Shown piece by piece: positions 31,379 through 32,416 of a stretch of DNA of 32,416 bases. The position numbers were made by a program, and so were the translations under genes. The stretch's first letter is position 1. Every line of letters starts with the position of its first letter. Origin of the DNA: Clostridium algifaecis (lineage in GTDB: Bacteria > Bacillota > Clostridia > Clostridiales > Clostridiaceae); assembly GCF_017874415.1 (NCBI RefSeq), contig NZ_JAGGLM010000024.1, positions 1 through 32,416 of the forward strand. The letters run 5' to 3'. The notes beneath the pieces were generated by a model. The model saw only the letters and a list, made by a program, of their open reading frames with translations. It was not told the DNA's origin and did no database searches.

Positions 31379-32332
31379 ATGAATAGTATAAAAACTAAAC
31401 TCATAAGTGTGTTTTCAATTATAATCATAATGATGCTTATAACAAGTTGTATTTTTATAGCTAATACAATAAACCTTGAAAATAAATATAGAAATATGAC
31501 AAACAACATCATTTTAGAAGGAGAAATAAAAAATACTTCAGATGATATTACAAAATTGTTCAATCAAATGACTTCTGGTAATACATCACTTCAAAAAAAG
31601 GTTCAAGGCGACATAAATAATTTGAATACAATAACTTATTTTTTAGATAATAGTATAGATAATGAAAATAGTAAAGAAATATATACTAGACTTAAAAATG
31701 TCACCAAAGATTTAATACAGTTAACTAATACAGGAACTAATTACATAAAAAATAGTAATATGGCTTCTGCTTCTAACATAAATCACGAAATTATATTGGA
31801 CAACTCTTTTATAAATAATATAATATCTGAATTAAATTCCTCAGAATTTCAAAATTTATATTATTTACAGTCTGCACTTGAGCATAAAACCAATATAACT
31901 TTTACATTAGGAATTATTATACTTATAATATTTGCTCTATTTAGTATAATATTTTCTATATATTTTTCGGATTCTATATGTAAAAAGCTTAAATCATTAG
32001 TTAAACTTGCCAATAATGTTTCCGAAGGTGTTTTAAATAATGATATCAAAGTTATAGAGTCAAAAGATGAACTAGGAGAATTAAATAATGCATTTATAAA
32101 TATGCAAAAACAACTTCTATCTGTCATAACTACATTTAATAAAGCAAGCTATGAAGTAAGCAAAAGTTCCGAGACACTAGCATACAATATGAATGAAAAT
32201 GCAAAAGCAAATGAATCTATATCAGAATCTATTGTATCAATAAGTACAGTTTCAACTAAACAAACTGATATAATGAAAAATATTGTAGATGCTATAAATA
32301 ATACAAATAATGAATTAGACTGTAAGCGATAA
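31379..32332 (+). pseudogene. Methyl-accepting chemotaxis-like protein, truncated
   Basis: The start ATG at 31379 has AAGGAAG 8 bases upstream; an in-frame GTG at 31370 lies within that site. The 317 encoded residues contain a first membrane helix (about 8-32), an extracellular helical domain of about 140 residues, a second helix (about 172-197), a HAMP domain (about 198-250, with the DELGELNNAFINMQKQL segment) and only the first part of the signalling coiled coil. The frame ends with NELDCKR, before the conserved hairpin tip seen in the complete receptor at 19387-21096. A receptor this short cannot contact CheA/CheW, so the gene is probably interrupted or broken. The sequence beyond about 32320 no longer looks like receptor sequence. 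Confidence 0.75.
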
Positions 32333-32416
32333 ACTACCAAGTGTATATGTACAAAAATAAACGGCCATTTGTTAAAATGGTCGCAGTTTGTCATTTGTTC
32401 TTTTTACATGAAGATT
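32320..32416. other. Possible mobile-element end interrupting the chemoreceptor gene
   Basis: After codons for NNEL the receptor reading frame diverges and stops. The following sequence has a CGGCCATTT / AAATGGTCG hairpin (32362-32383, one G-T pair) and no receptor-like codons. This fits one end of an insertion element, but no transposase is visible before the window ends. Confidence 0.4.

Overview
The window looks like chromosomal DNA of a low-GC, Gram-positive, anaerobic Firmicute, most likely a saccharolytic Clostridium. The evidence is a strongly A/T-biased sequence, GGAGG-type ribosome binding sites, TTG and GTG starts, a clostridial-type crotonase / CoA-transferase / acyl-CoA dehydrogenase cluster, and A/T-rich intrinsic terminators. 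No rRNA, tRNA, CRISPR array or complete mobile element was seen.

Layout. (1) 1-8.1 kb, cell-surface sugars: manA (TTG start, minus) and galE (plus); a response regulator / histidine kinase pair (minus); and, divergent from it, a three-gene operon (GT2 glycosyltransferase, GtrA-type flippase, GT39-type membrane glycosyltransferase with a Gly-rich insert) that fits a three-component surface glycosylation system. (2) 8.1-15 kb, pectin/uronate products: kduI-kdgT-yhcH, an IclR-type regulator, a KimA/APC-type permease and kduD. kduI and kduD have nearly superimposable promoters with the same inverted-repeat element at the transcription start. (3) 15-25.4 kb, hexuronate catabolism: uxaB-uxaA, a LacI-type regulator, a chemoreceptor, a GPH-family transporter, uxaC, and an aldose-1-epimerase-like gene. 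A second operator family (consensus TGTTAACGTGTGCA) marks uxaB, uxaC and the epimerase-like gene. At uxaB and uxaC the operators come in pairs 65-66 bp apart. (4) 25.6-29.2 kb: a crt / CoA-transferase / acyl-CoA dehydrogenase operon. (5) 29.3-32.4 kb: a gene-poor gap, a MarR regulator, a sugar-binding lipoprotein and a chemoreceptor-like gene cut short near the window end, where sequence that may belong to a mobile element begins.

How it fits together. Galacturonate (probably imported by the GPH carrier, possibly after mutarotation) goes through UxaC, UxaB and UxaA to 2-keto-3-deoxygluconate (KDG). Unsaturated uronate products go through KduI and KduD to the same intermediate, and KdgT can import KDG directly. 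KDG kinase, KDPG aldolase and the mannonate branch (UxuA, UxuB) are absent here and must lie elsewhere. Two regulators (IclR type and LacI type) seem to divide the locus by substrate. The operator assignments are inferred from sequence and position only.
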